Shown here in pieces: positions 15,820-24,397 of a stretch of DNA of 64,000 nucleotides (position 1 is its first letter; every line of letters begins with the position of its first letter). Source of the DNA: Tundrisphaera lichenicola (GTDB taxonomy: Bacteria; Planctomycetota; Planctomycetia; Isosphaerales; Isosphaeraceae); the NCBI RefSeq assembly GCF_051175385.1, contig NZ_CP195106.1, positions 7,006,001-7,070,000 on the forward strand. The letters run 5' to 3'. The notes beneath the pieces were generated by a model. That model saw only the letters and a list, made by a program, of their open reading frames with translations. It was not told the origin of the DNA and made no database searches. The translations under genes and the position numbers were made by a program.

Positions 15820-17376
15820 TCAGGAGCGGCCGACGGTGTCGTTGACGGCGCGTTGGAGGCTCTCGCCGAGTCCCTTCTGGCGGATCGCCTCGATATCGCC
15901 CCGGCAGGCGAAGAGGGCATCGATGACCCGTGGGTCCCACTGGACCCCGGACCCTTTCCGGAGGATCTCGTCGATGGCCAGGGGGGTCAGTCGCCGACGG
16001 TAGGGGCGGGTGCTCGACATGGCATCGAAGCCATCGGCGGCGGCCAGGATCCGGGCGGCCAGCGGGATCGCTTCGCCGGCCAGTCCGGCCGGGTAGCCCG
16101 AGCCGTCGAAGTGTTCGTGGTGGTGGGCCACGCCGGGCAGGAGGTGGCTGAGCTTCTTGAGGTCTTCGAGGATGCGGACGCCGATCTCGACGTGCGACTG
16201 GATCTCCCGATATTCCTCGGGCGTGAGCGGGCCGCACTTCTTGAGCACTCCGTCGCCGATGCCGATCTTGCCGACGTCGTGGAGCAGTCCCATCAGGTAG
16301 AGGTCGCCCCGCTGGTTCATCGAGAGGCCCAGCTGCTCGCCCAGGCGGACCGCGATCCGCGCCACTCGCTCGGAGTGGCCCGAGGTATACGGGTCCTTCG
16401 CGTCGATGGCCGCGGTCAGGGCCCGGATCACGCCGAAGAGCAGCTCCTTGAGTTCGCCATACAGCCGACCGTTGGTCCGCTGGGTGCCGATGAGCGAGGC
16501 CACCGGCTGGATCAGCTCGACCTCGGTCGCGGCGAAGTGGCGACCATCGGTCGGGTTGACGGCGATCACCCAACCGTCGGGAGCCCGGACGTCGGCGGCC
16601 ACGGCCACGACCTTCCGGGAGGACGAGAGGCCATCGGCGTCCGGGCCGTTGTCCAGGTAGATCCCGTTGTGGGCGTGGGTCGGGGCCAGCCCGCGGAAGT
16701 CGCGAGGGGCCATCCCTCGGACCTCGCCGACGACCACGGTCGCCTCGCCGGGCTGGGCGGGGACCCACGCGACCGCCGCCACGCCCAGGGCCGATCGGAG
16801 CGCATTCAGGGCCAGTTCCTGGAACCGCTCGGGCGGGTCGGAGATCCGGAGCCGGCGGATCAATCGGGCGGTCAACAGGCGATCGGCACCCTCGCCCCTC
16901 AGCACCGAAGGTGTGGCGGGCGATCGGGAGAAGACCTCGCCCCGGAGGCCGTCGGCCACCGCCTGGCCCCAGGCCTTGAGGGCCCGCTCGGGGCAGGGGG
17001 GGCCCCAGCCCTGCTGGGGCTCGGACTCGGCGGCGAATCCGACCAGCGCCACCAGATCGCCCGACTGGCGGGGGACGGGCAAGCAGAGCCAGATCGGGCC
17101 GGAGTCGCGGGCCGGCCGCCAGGTCGCCACCCTGCCGTGCCAGAGAAGCCCCGAGGCCAGGACCGCCGTCAGGCTGGCGTCTCCGCCCGGGAATTCGTCG
17201 ACCTCGCGCCCCTGGCGGACCCGCCAGACCAGGGTCACGGGGTCGAGCAGCCCGATGGGGGCCATGAACTCCCGGGCCAGTCGCCGGGCCAGGGCCGTCT
17301 CGGAGGAGACCGTCGAAGACTCCTTCGACCGATCCGAGGAGGGTACATCTATTGCTCTGATGCTGGATCCATTCAT
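15820..17376 (-). CDS. HD-GYP domain protein (probable cyclic di-GMP phosphodiesterase)
   Basis: 518 residues from the ATG at 17376. Residues about 1-300 form a GAF-like sensory region (FQELALNALRSALGVAAVAW, WVIAVNPTDGRHFAATEVEL). The C-terminal HD-GYP domain keeps its metal ligands and signature: GHSERVARIAV (about 331), LLHDVGKIGIGD (HD pair at about 365) and HHHEHFDGSGYPAGL (about 415-430). HD-GYP proteins hydrolyse cyclic di-GMP. The gene is divergent from the kinase-TPR gene; a GGDEF-EAL protein at 42236-44440 is another cyclic-di-GMP enzyme in the window. Confidence 0.93.
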   Translation of the reverse strand: MNGSSIRAIDVPSSDRSKESSTVSSETALARRLAREFMAPIGLLDPVTLVWRVRQGREVDEFPGGDASLTAVLASGLLWHGRVATWRPARDSGPIWLCLPVPRQSGDLVALVGFAAESEPQQGWGPPCPERALKAWGQAVADGLRGEVFSRSPATPSVLRGEGADRLLTARLIRRLRISDPPERFQELALNALRSALGVAAVAWVPAQPGEATVVVGEVRGMAPRDFRGLAPTHAHNGIYLDNGPDADGLSSSRKVVAVAADVRAPDGWVIAVNPTDGRHFAATEVELIQPVASLIGTQRTNGRLYGELKELLFGVIRALTAAIDAKDPYTSGHSERVARIAVRLGEQLGLSMNQRGDLYLMGLLHDVGKIGIGDGVLKKCGPLTPEEYREIQSHVEIGVRILEDLKKLSHLLPGVAHHHEHFDGSGYPAGLAGEAIPLAARILAAADGFDAMSSTRPYRRRLTPLAIDEILRKGSGVQWDPRVIDALFACRGDIEAIRQKGLGESLQRAVNDTVGRS

Positions 17377-17494
17377 CGGCGTCCCTGGACCTCGCAAAGG
17401 GCGATCCGCTCGCGCCCATCCCGGATGGACCTGTCTCGGACAACCCTAGGTCACCATCCTCGGGCTGGCAAGCGGCGATCCCGGGGCCTTCCGC

Positions 17495-17524
17495 TTGGAC
17501 AGCACGCCGGCGCGGACCTATAAG
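17495..17524 (+). promoter_or_regulatory. Promoter for the kinase-TPR gene
   Basis: TTGGAC (17495-17500) and TATAAG (17519-17524) are 18 bp apart. Transcription would begin near 17531, at the very first ATG of the open frame (17532). That argues that translation starts further in, at the TTG at 17643. Confidence 0.5.
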
Positions 17525-17642
17525 AATCGGGATGCGGCGGGCGCCCCGCTCGATCGAATTGCCGCCGGATTCTCGATGGATCTCATCCACCGGGCCGCGG
17601 CCCGCTGTCCGACTCGAGTCCGCCCCGATCGAGGACTTCACC

Positions 17643-20600
17643 TTGAGCCAATCCGACCTGTTCCTGGGCTGGAATCTCGGCCCATCCGACCCGAAGCCGG
17701 GCGACCTCTCCGACCGGACGCTGAGCTTTCGGGCGGCGAGGCAGGCCGGCTTCGGCGACACGACCCGGCCGGTCCCCCCGGCGGGGCCGCCCTCGGCCGG
17801 CAGGTCGGATCGCCCGGAGGATCCGGCTCGCGAGTGGGCGGGGATCGGCCTCCCCCTGGAGACGGTCGGGGGGGCCGCGCCGAACCCACCCGATGCCCCG
17901 ATCGCGTTCCCTCGATGCGGCGAGGGGATCGGCGGCTACCGACTGGTCTCGGAATTGGGGCGGGGAGCCTTCGGTCGGGTCTACCTCGCCGAGGAATCGG
18001 GGCTGGGCAATCGGGCCGTGGCGCTGAAGGTCACGCGGCCCGAAGGGGACGAGCCCCGGCTCCTGGCCCGGCTCCAGCACACCCACATCGTCCCGATCCA
18101 CTCGGTCCAGGACGACCCGGAGACCGGCCTCCGGCTGCTGTGCATGCCGTACTTCGGCGGAGCCAACCTGGCGCAGGTCCTCGAGGCGGCCGGGGCCGAG
18201 CTTCCCGCGGAGGCGACCGGCCGGAGCCTGCTGGAGGCGCTCGACATCGTCGGCAAGCCGGCGCAGAGCGAGGCCGCCCGGCCCGCCTCGATCCTCCGCC
18301 GATCGACCGGCGAACTCGCGAGATCGGGCCTGGTCCCCGGGCCGGCTCGCGGCTCGTCCCGGCCGCTGGAGTCGCTCCTGGCCAGGATCCCCTGGTGGTC
18401 GCGTTCGATCTCCTCGCCCCCGGTGCCGTTCGACGAGCGAGACCCGGTCGAACCGGCCCGCCGCTACCTCCGCGAACAGAGCTTCGTCCGGGCCTCGGCA
18501 TGGATCGCGGCCCGACTGGCCGAAGGGCTCGAACATGCCCACTCTCGGGGGCTCCTCCACCGCGACCTGAAGCCCTCGAACATCCTGATCGCCGCCGACG
18601 GCACCCCGATGCTCCTCGACTTCAACCTCGCCGCCGACTCCATCGGGCCGGGCGAGGGGGACCGCGCGATGCTGGGCGGCACCCTGCCTTACATGGCTCC
18701 CGAGCACCTCGACGCCTTCAACCCCAGGGGCTCGACCCCGCCGGAGGCCGTCGACGAGCGATCCGACCTTTACGCCCTGGGCCTGATCCTCTTCGAGATG
18801 GTCGCCGGCCGTCACGCGTTCCGCGAGCACCCGTCCCAGCGGCCCCTGCTCGAGGTGGTCCGGGAGATGACCGAGGAACGCCGAGGCCCGGCCCCCTCGG
18901 CCCGGGCGATCAACCGCGAGGTCCCGCCGGGCCTCGATGCGATCATCCGGAAATGCCTCGACCCCGAGCCGGACCGACGCTACCGACGGGCCGGCGAGCT
19001 GGCCGAGGACCTCCGCCGGTTCCTCGACGATCGCCCCCTGAAGTACACGCCCGAGCCGAGCCTCGGCGAGGTCCTGGCCAAGTGGGCCAGGCGGAATCCC
19101 AAGGTCACCAGCGGATCGTCGGTGGCCCTCGTCTCGCTCGTCCTGATCTCCCTGCTGATCGGCGGGACCTGGACCGTGGCCCACCACCTCCGCCAGGTCT
19201 CGGCCAGGTTCCGTTATCGGGTCTTCGAGCCGAAATTCCACGAATGCCAGTTCCTGCTGAACACCGCCGGAGGTCCCGTCGAGAATCTCGACCAGGGTCT
19301 CAGGCTGGCGAAGTCGACGATCCAGCAGGCCGACCTCGAAGACTGGTTCAAGCGGGGGAACAGGTCCTGGCTGGGGGCCCTGGCCCCGATAGAACGCGAC
19401 GAGGCCCGTCGCGACCTGGCCGAGCTGTTCCTGCTGGTGGCCCAGGCCCGGGTCTTCCAGGCCGAACGGACGAAGTCGGAGCAGATCCGCCGGAAGGCCC
19501 TGGAGTCGGGGATCGCCCGGCTCGACCTGGCCGAGAAGCTCGACCCGAATCCACCCCGTGCCCTGTTCGAAGAGCGATCCCGCTACCATTCGGCACTGGG
19601 GCAGGCGGACGAGGCCTCGAAGGACCGGGCCCGGGCCGCGGCCACCGAGCTGAGGACCGGTCGCGACTTCTACCTGCTGGGGACCAATGCCCTGGCCCAC
19701 GGTCACCCGGACCGGGCCGAGCCGGCCTTGCTCAGGGCCATCAGCCGCGACGACCGCCCGTTCTGGGCCTGGTTTGCGCTGGGACTCTGCCACTACGATC
19801 AAGGGAGGTTCGCCGAGAGCGCCGGAGACTTCGCGGTCTGCACGGTGATCGCGCCTAAATTCGCCTGGCCCTGGATGAACCGGGGGCTCGCCCTGGCCCG
19901 GGCCGGGCGGCTGGTCGAGGCCCTGGAGGCCCACAACCGAGCCCTGGTGATCGACGGCAAGTGCGTCGAGGCCCTGGTCAATCGAGGGCTGACACTCCTG
20001 GAGCTGGGCAACACCCAGGCCGCCATCGACGACCTGGAGAAGGCGATCGGGCTCGGGGCGGGCGCCCCCCCGATCCGAGCGGCCCTGGCCGAGGCCCTGG
20101 CCCGGTCGGGGCGCGCCGACGAGGGACTCGAACTGCTCGACCGGCTGATCACCGCCGACCCCGATGTCCCGCTCTTCCGGGTCACCCGGGGCACGATCCG
20201 ACTCTCGATCGATCCGAATGGGGCCGAGGCCGACTTCCGCCACGTCCTCTTGCTCGAATATCGCCACGCCGGGGCCCACCTCGGCCTGGCCCGCCTGTTT
20301 CGGGCAGACCCTCGATCCGCGATCCCCCACCTGGACATCGCCGTGGAAAGTCCATCCACCCGGCTCGACGCCCTGGAACTCCGCGCCCTCCTCCGGGCCA
20401 GGCTGGGCGACCTTCTCGCGATCGAGGACGTGGACCGGCTGATCCCGTCGCCTACACGGCATCGCCTGTACAACGCGGCCTGTGCCCTGGCCCTCCTCCA
20501 CGAAAAACGCCCCGACCCGACCCTGGCTCAACGAGCCCTGAAGCTCCTCCAGAGGGCCCTCGAATCCGGCTTCCCCCTCGACGAACTTCGCGACGACCCC

Positions 20601-20678
20601 GACCTCGCATCGATCCGGACCGAGCCGGGTTTCCCCGACCTCATCGGGCCGAATGCCGCCCCCTCCAGGAAACCCTGA
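17643..20678 (+). CDS. Membrane-anchored Ser/Thr protein kinase with C-terminal TPR region
   Basis: About 1011 residues from the TTG at 17643, which has GAGG eight bases upstream; ATG 17532 is possible but coincides with the predicted transcript start. Kinase motifs: LGRGAFGRVYLA, VALK with K129, the catalytic loop H306-RDLKPSN with D308, and APEH. The DFG motif reads D326-F-N, keeping the metal-binding Asp. About 110 extra residues, with an SILRRSTGELARSGLVPG segment, are inserted between the hinge and helix E. A transmembrane helix (about 491-511) separates the cytoplasmic kinase from an extracytoplasmic TPR half (for example NALAHGHPDRAEPALLRAIS, ALEAHNRALVIDGKCVEALV). Probably a signalling kinase sensing envelope protein contacts. 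Confidence 0.92.
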   Translation: MSQSDLFLGWNLGPSDPKPGDLSDRTLSFRAARQAGFGDTTRPVPPAGPPSAGRSDRPEDPAREWAGIGLPLETVGGAAPNPPDAPIAFPRCGEGIGGYRLVSELGRGAFGRVYLAEESGLGNRAVALKVTRPEGDEPRLLARLQHTHIVPIHSVQDDPETGLRLLCMPYFGGANLAQVLEAAGAELPAEATGRSLLEALDIVGKPAQSEAARPASILRRSTGELARSGLVPGPARGSSRPLESLLARIPWWSRSISSPPVPFDERDPVEPARRYLREQSFVRASAWIAARLAEGLEHAHSRGLLHRDLKPSNILIAADGTPMLLDFNLAADSIGPGEGDRAMLGGTLPYMAPEHLDAFNPRGSTPPEAVDERSDLYALGLILFEMVAGRHAFREHPSQRPLLEVVREMTEERRGPAPSARAINREVPPGLDAIIRKCLDPEPDRRYRRAGELAEDLRRFLDDRPLKYTPEPSLGEVLAKWARRNPKVTSGSSVALVSLVLISLLIGGTWTVAHHLRQVSARFRYRVFEPKFHECQFLLNTAGGPVENLDQGLRLAKSTIQQADLEDWFKRGNRSWLGALAPIERDEARRDLAELFLLVAQARVFQAERTKSEQIRRKALESGIARLDLAEKLDPNPPRALFEERSRYHSALGQADEASKDRARAAATELRTGRDFYLLGTNALAHGHPDRAEPALLRAISRDDRPFWAWFALGLCHYDQGRFAESAGDFAVCTVIAPKFAWPWMNRGLALARAGRLVEALEAHNRALVIDGKCVEALVNRGLTLLELGNTQAAIDDLEKAIGLGAGAPPIRAALAEALARSGRADEGLELLDRLITADPDVPLFRVTRGTIRLSIDPNGAEADFRHVLLLEYRHAGAHLGLARLFRADPRSAIPHLDIAVESPSTRLDALELRALLRARLGDLLAIEDVDRLIPSPTRHRLYNAACALALLHEKRPDPTLAQRALKLLQRALESGFPLDELRDDPDLASIRTEPGFPDLIGPNAAPSRKP

Positions 20679-20695
20679 GCGGCCTGCTCGCGGGA

Positions 20696-21178
20696 TCACC
20701 CGCCGCTTACGATCGGCGGATCGTCGGGGCTGACCCGGCGACCATCCGCCCTGCGCCGGTACGCGATCAGGGCCGCCAGTCCGGCCCCCGAAGTATCGAT
20801 CAGGACGTCGGTCCAGGTTCCCCCCCGGCCGGGGACGAAGGTCTGATGATACTCGTCGGAGGCGGCGAAGAGGACGCAGAACGAGAAGGCCAGGAGGACG
20901 TCGACCCGACGACGCGAACCCGCGAAGAAGTCGAGGAATTTGCATATGAAAACGAAAAGGATGGCGTACTCGGCGGCGTGCCAACCCTTGACGATGGCGA
21001 ACCAGCCGATACCCCAGAAGATGGTGAACTGCCGGAAGGACTCGCGATCGGGCAGGAGATTCGAGGCGATCCAGGCGAAGAACTGATGCGGCAGGATCAC
21101 CGTGCTGGATGACCCGAAGATCAGGCCGCACCAGACGACCGCGACGAACATCGAGGCCCACCCGGCTTTCGTCGACAT
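20696..21178 (-). CDS. VanZ-like family membrane protein
   Basis: 160 residues from the ATG at 21178 (MSTKAGWASMFVAVVW). Four hydrophobic helices, with the VanZ hallmarks FGSSS near the N-terminus, KGWHAAEYAILF in the middle, and ASDEYHQTFVPGRGGTWTDVLIDTSGAGL at the C-terminus (here quoted only in part: DEYHQTFVPGR, DVLIDTSGA). VanZ proteins are linked to low-level teicoplanin resistance in Gram-positives; in planctomycetes the role is unknown. Only 17 nt separate its stop from that of the convergent kinase gene. Confidence 0.85.
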   Translation of the reverse strand: MSTKAGWASMFVAVVWCGLIFGSSSTVILPHQFFAWIASNLLPDRESFRQFTIFWGIGWFAIVKGWHAAEYAILFVFICKFLDFFAGSRRRVDVLLAFSFCVLFAASDEYHQTFVPGRGGTWTDVLIDTSGAGLAALIAYRRRADGRRVSPDDPPIVSGG

Positions 21179-21289
21179 CCCGGCCTCGGGCGAGGGAAAG
21201 GCGGACCACCACCGGTATGAGGATGGACCGGCCGGCATCATCCCCCAAGCGACGCGGCCGGGCAACCATCCTCCACCATCGCTTCGGGC

Positions 21290-21967
21290 TCAGAGGTCGG
21301 GCAACTGCCAGTCGATCGGGGCCTGGCCCAGGCGCTCAAGGGCCTGGTTGATGGCGGAGAAGGGGCGGCTCCCGAAGAACTTGGCGGCCGAGAGCGGCGA
21401 TGGATGCGCGGCGGTCAGGACCGGGTCCTTCGAGGGATCGATCAGCTTGGCCTTCTTCTGGGCATAGGCCCCCCAAAACACGAAGACGACGGGATCGGGG
21501 CGGTCGGCCAGGGCCCGGATCGCGGCGTCGGTGAAAGTCTCCCAGCCCTGGTCCTTGTGCGAGTTGGCCTGATGAGCCCGGACCGTCAGGACGGCGTTGA
21601 GCAGCAGGATTCCCTGGCTGGCCCAGGGGACGAGGTTGCCGTTATTGGGGATCTTGCAACCGAGGTCGGCATTCAATTCCTTGAAGATGTTCTTCAGCGA
21701 CGGCGGGGTCTTGATCCCCGGCCTGACCGAGAAGCAAAGCCCGTGGGCCTGATCGTCATCGTGGTAGGGATCCTGCCCCAGGATGAGCACCTTGACCTTC
21801 TCGAACGGGGCGAGCTTGAAGGCGTTGAAGACGTCCTCCTCGGGCGGGAAGACCTTGTGCTCGGCACGCTCCCGAGCGAGGAACGACCGGAGCTGGAGAA
21901 AGTAGGGTTTCTCGAACTCATCGGCCAGCGCGGCTTGCCACGATTCGGGGAGCTGGTCGGGGCTCAT
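21290..21967 (-). CDS. ung: Uracil-DNA glycosylase, family 1
   Basis: 225 residues, the usual Ung length. The ATG at 21967 has GAGAG upstream. Water-activating D66 lies in LGQDPYHD, the uracil-binding loop follows (GLCFSVRPG, PPSLKNIFKEL), then LLLNAVLTV and the DNA-intercalation loop H189-PSPLS. It removes uracil from DNA in base-excision repair in the cytoplasm. All catalytic motifs are intact. It is oriented away from the B12-dependent regulator next door. Confidence 0.97.
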   Translation of the reverse strand: MSPDQLPESWQAALADEFEKPYFLQLRSFLARERAEHKVFPPEEDVFNAFKLAPFEKVKVLILGQDPYHDDDQAHGLCFSVRPGIKTPPSLKNIFKELNADLGCKIPNNGNLVPWASQGILLLNAVLTVRAHQANSHKDQGWETFTDAAIRALADRPDPVVFVFWGAYAQKKAKLIDPSKDPVLTAAHPSPLSAAKFFGSRPFSAINQALERLGQAPIDWQLPDL

Positions 21968-22154
21968 GGATCTCTCACCTGAAAGCTCGCCAACGATCCG
22001 GTCGGCGACGGGGCAAGGCCGAAACTCGATCCCCGGAGGCATCCGCCGGGCGATCACCCGGGATCGACCACCCGGGTGAGCATATCCGAAGTCGGCGGGA
22101 GGTCCCAGGCTCGGGCGTCATCCAAACGCATTAATGGATGGCGCGACCATGAAT

Positions 22155-22195
22155 TTTGTGAATTTGTTTGTGAAGTGCTCCGGTTCGGGTACGAT
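22155..22195 (+). promoter_or_regulatory. Candidate promoter and autoregulatory operator of the CarH-like gene
   Basis: A conspicuously AT-rich patch in GC-rich DNA. Two direct copies of TTTGTGAA start at 22155 and 22167, 12 bp apart. The second overlaps a possible -35 (TTGTGA, 22168-22173), 16 bp before a possible -10 (TACGAT, 22190-22195). CarH-type repressors bind direct repeats over the -35 region, so autorepression is plausible. The rest of the 385-nt gap contains no gene. Confidence 0.4.
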
Positions 22196-22352
22196 CCAAG
22201 CTAGCCGACTCGCGAGGTCCGGCCCAACCTTTCTCGCCGTTTCGACTCGATCCTGTTTCGACCACGGGGCCAAGCTCCGGCCTGGCAACCCCGGGGTCCT
22301 GGGACTTTCGGGGTCTGCCTCCGGAACGGGCACGCCCAGGGAGGTCGGTGCG

Positions 22353-23294
22353 ATGACACGTATTGACGGGGCTGCCGCGTATTCGATCGCCGCGGTCTCA
22401 AAATTGACCGGAGTCAGTTGCCACGCCCTGCGGGTCTGGGAGCGTCGGTACGGATTTCCGATCCCGATGCGTTCGGACTCGGGACATCGAAGATACACCC
22501 AGGAGCAGGTCGGCGTACTCCGGGTCCTGGCGAGGCTCGGGAAGAGCGGCCGACCGATCGGGGAGTTGATCTCGGAGTATCAGGCGGGTCGGCTGGACCT
22601 CCGACTGGCGGTCGACTCGAAAATCGAGGAGAAGACCTCCTCGATCCCGCTGGTGGACATCCTGTTCTCGGGCAACCTGACGGAGGCCGAGATACTCCTG
22701 GATCGGCTGGCTCATCGGTTGGGCCCGCTCGAACAGATCGAGCGGATCTTCGAGCCGGCGTTAATCGAGATCGGCGAGCGTTGGTTCCGCGGCGAATGTG
22801 AGGTCTTCCAGGAACATTGCTCGGTCGGCCTGATCATGCTTCGCCTGGGCCGCCTGCTCGAGCAGGCCCGACGGGCCAACCATTCGCCCGAGCGAAAGGC
22901 CCTGGTCGGGACCGTGAAGGGAGATCGCCACGAAGGCGGCGTCCTGATGGTGAGCCTGGCACTGGAGTTGGCCGGTTGGAGGGCCATCCCGATGGGTTGC
23001 GACATGCCGGTCTCGGAGTACGCCAAGGCCGCCGACGCCTGGCAGCCCGACGCGATCGCGGTCTCATTCGTCCTGTCCCGGAATATCAACAAGCGCTTCC
23101 AGGAACTCGCGAAGATCCGGGGCCTGCCCATCTTCGTCGGCGGGCGAAGCATCGTCAATCACCAGGGCCTGGCGCGTCGATACGGACTGATCCCGCTGAC
23201 GGGCGCGCTCACGCTGGGCTCATCGATTCTCCACTCCGAGTTCGATCAATGGCAGAAGAAGAAGGGCTGCGCAGCGACCCCGGCCATGGCATGA
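22353..23294 (+). CDS. carH: CarH-type MerR regulator with adenosylcobalamin photosensor domain
   Basis: 313 residues; the ATG at 22353 has GGGAGG upstream. Residues about 9-75 are a MerR-type winged helix (YSIAAVSKLTGVSCHALRVW, RYGFP, GHRRYTQEQ). Residues about 95-175 match the helical B12-cap with the CarH signature W144-x9-E154-H155. Residues about 183-300 are a cobalamin-binding Rossmann domain with D191-x-H193-x-x-G196. In Thermus CarH the W-x9-EH His is the upper, light-dependent ligand and the DxHxxG-type His the lower one; both are here. Family members repress carotenoid genes in the dark and release DNA when light breaks the Co-C bond. No carotenoid genes are in this window. Confidence 0.93.
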   Translation: MTRIDGAAAYSIAAVSKLTGVSCHALRVWERRYGFPIPMRSDSGHRRYTQEQVGVLRVLARLGKSGRPIGELISEYQAGRLDLRLAVDSKIEEKTSSIPLVDILFSGNLTEAEILLDRLAHRLGPLEQIERIFEPALIEIGERWFRGECEVFQEHCSVGLIMLRLGRLLEQARRANHSPERKALVGTVKGDRHEGGVLMVSLALELAGWRAIPMGCDMPVSEYAKAADAWQPDAIAVSFVLSRNINKRFQELAKIRGLPIFVGGRSIVNHQGLARRYGLIPLTGALTLGSSILHSEFDQWQKKKGCAATPAMA

Positions 23295-23303
23295 GGGTCG
23301 ACG

Positions 23304-23340
23304 AAAAAAGCGACGTCGTCCGTCTCCGGGCGGCGTCGCT
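23304..23340 (-). terminator. Rho-independent terminator of the repeat-protein gene
   Basis: On the minus strand, AGCGACGCCG and CGACGTCGCT form a 10-bp stem directly followed by TTTTTT. It lies about 50 nt past the stop of the repeat-protein gene and in the opposite orientation to the CarH gene. Confidence 0.8.
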
Positions 23341-23392
23341 GCAGTTCGAACCGGGGCGGGCCGGCCGAGGCCGACCCTCCGCTCGAACGGGA

Positions 23393-24124
23393 TCAATAAG
23401 CCTGAGGAGCCGCCTTGACCGGGGCCTGAGGGGCCGGGGCGACCTTGGCGGGAGCCTGAGGGGCGGGCAGCACCTTGGCCGGGGCCTGAGGGGCCGGGGC
23501 GACCTTGGTCGGGGCCTGCGGGGCCGGCATCACCTTGGCGGGAGCCTGCGGGGCCGGCATCACCTTGGCCGGGGCGGGCAGCACCTTGGTCGGGGCCTGC
23601 GGGGCGGGCAGCACCTTGGCCGGGGCCTGAGGGGCCGGGGCGACCTTGGTCGGGGCCTGCGGGGCCGGCATCACCTTGGCGGGAGCCTGCGGGGCCGGCA
23701 TCACCTTGGCCGGGGCGGGCAGCACCTTGGTCGGGGCCTGCGGGGCGGGCATCACCTTGGCGGGAGCCTGCGGGGCCGGCATCACCTTGGCCGGGGCGGG
23801 CAGCACCTTGGTCGGGGCCTGCGGCGCGGGCATCACCTTGGCGGGAGCCTGCGGGGCCGGCATCACCTTGGCCGGGGCGGGCAGCACCTTGGTCGGGGCC
23901 TGCGGCGCGGGCATCACCTTGGCGGGAGCCTGCGGGGCCGGCATCACCTTGGCCGGGGCGGGCAGCACCTTGGTCGGGGCCTGCGGCGCGGGCATCACCT
24001 TGGCGGGAGCCTGCGGGGCCGGCATCACCTTGGCCGGGGCCTGGGCAGCGGGAAGCACCTTAGCTGGCGCTTGAGCCGACTGCCCGACGCCGCCCATGGC
24101 AAAAATCAAAACCAGGCTGGTCAT
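23393..24124 (-). CDS. Secreted Pro/Ala/Lys repeat protein
   Basis: 243 residues. After a signal peptide (MTSLVLIFAMGGVGQSAQA) the whole mature protein is a repeat of the type PAPQAPAKVM / PAPQAPTKVL. A higher-order unit of 27 residues (81 bp; APTKVLPAPAKVM then PAPQAPAKVM plus PAPQ) recurs about five times in the middle, with near-identical DNA. Lysine recurs every 6-10 residues, giving a strongly cationic, extended, polyproline-like chain. It may bind cell-wall or extracellular polyanions; the function is not known. The start has AGAGGA upstream and a strong terminator lies downstream. Confidence 0.75.
   Translation of the reverse strand: MTSLVLIFAMGGVGQSAQAPAKVLPAAQAPAKVMPAPQAPAKVMPAPQAPTKVLPAPAKVMPAPQAPAKVMPAPQAPTKVLPAPAKVMPAPQAPAKVMPAPQAPTKVLPAPAKVMPAPQAPAKVMPAPQAPTKVLPAPAKVMPAPQAPAKVMPAPQAPTKVAPAPQAPAKVLPAPQAPTKVLPAPAKVMPAPQAPAKVMPAPQAPTKVAPAPQAPAKVLPAPQAPAKVAPAPQAPVKAAPQAY
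23570..24040. repeat. 81-bp tandem repeat within the coding region
   Basis: The segment GCACCTTGGTCGGGGCCTGC recurs at about 23580, 23720, 23801, 23882 and 23963, the last four spaced 81 bp. Changes between units are mostly synonymous GGCGC/GGGGC differences, which suggests recent duplication. Confidence 0.8.
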
Positions 24125-24372
24125 CGCGATGTCCTCTGTGGATTGGTAGGGTAATCCGACGGATCGATCGATCGTGTGGGCTCTTAAACTGATATCCCTG
24201 ATGGTTCGGCTCGGTCGGACCCGGACGAATTATCCGATCGCCATCGCCAACACCACCGACCCCGCCGGGGAGCCGCCCTTATGCATCTAAAGACGACACA
24301 AGAGGGCGGGGAGATCCCCGACACGCAACGGGAACCCGTCTCACGTTGGCCTCGGGCCGGCGGCGGAAGCTT

Positions 24373-24397
24373 GCAGTTATCCATCATGGACAACTGC
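24373..24397. promoter_or_regulatory. 25-bp near-perfect palindrome
   Basis: GCAGTTATCCAT and ATGGACAACTGC are inverted repeats around a single central C with one mismatch. It stands alone in the 569-nt gap between the repeat-protein gene (-) and the transglutaminase-like gene (+), about 250-300 nt from each start. Its form fits a dimeric repressor operator. No gene was found in the gap. Confidence 0.45.

Noticed and set aside
17583..21269. Minus-strand open frame of about 1230 codons across the kinase and VanZ-like genes
   Set aside because: It is antisense to the kinase-TPR gene, with shadow-like composition and no domain. The kinase frame has all catalytic motifs.
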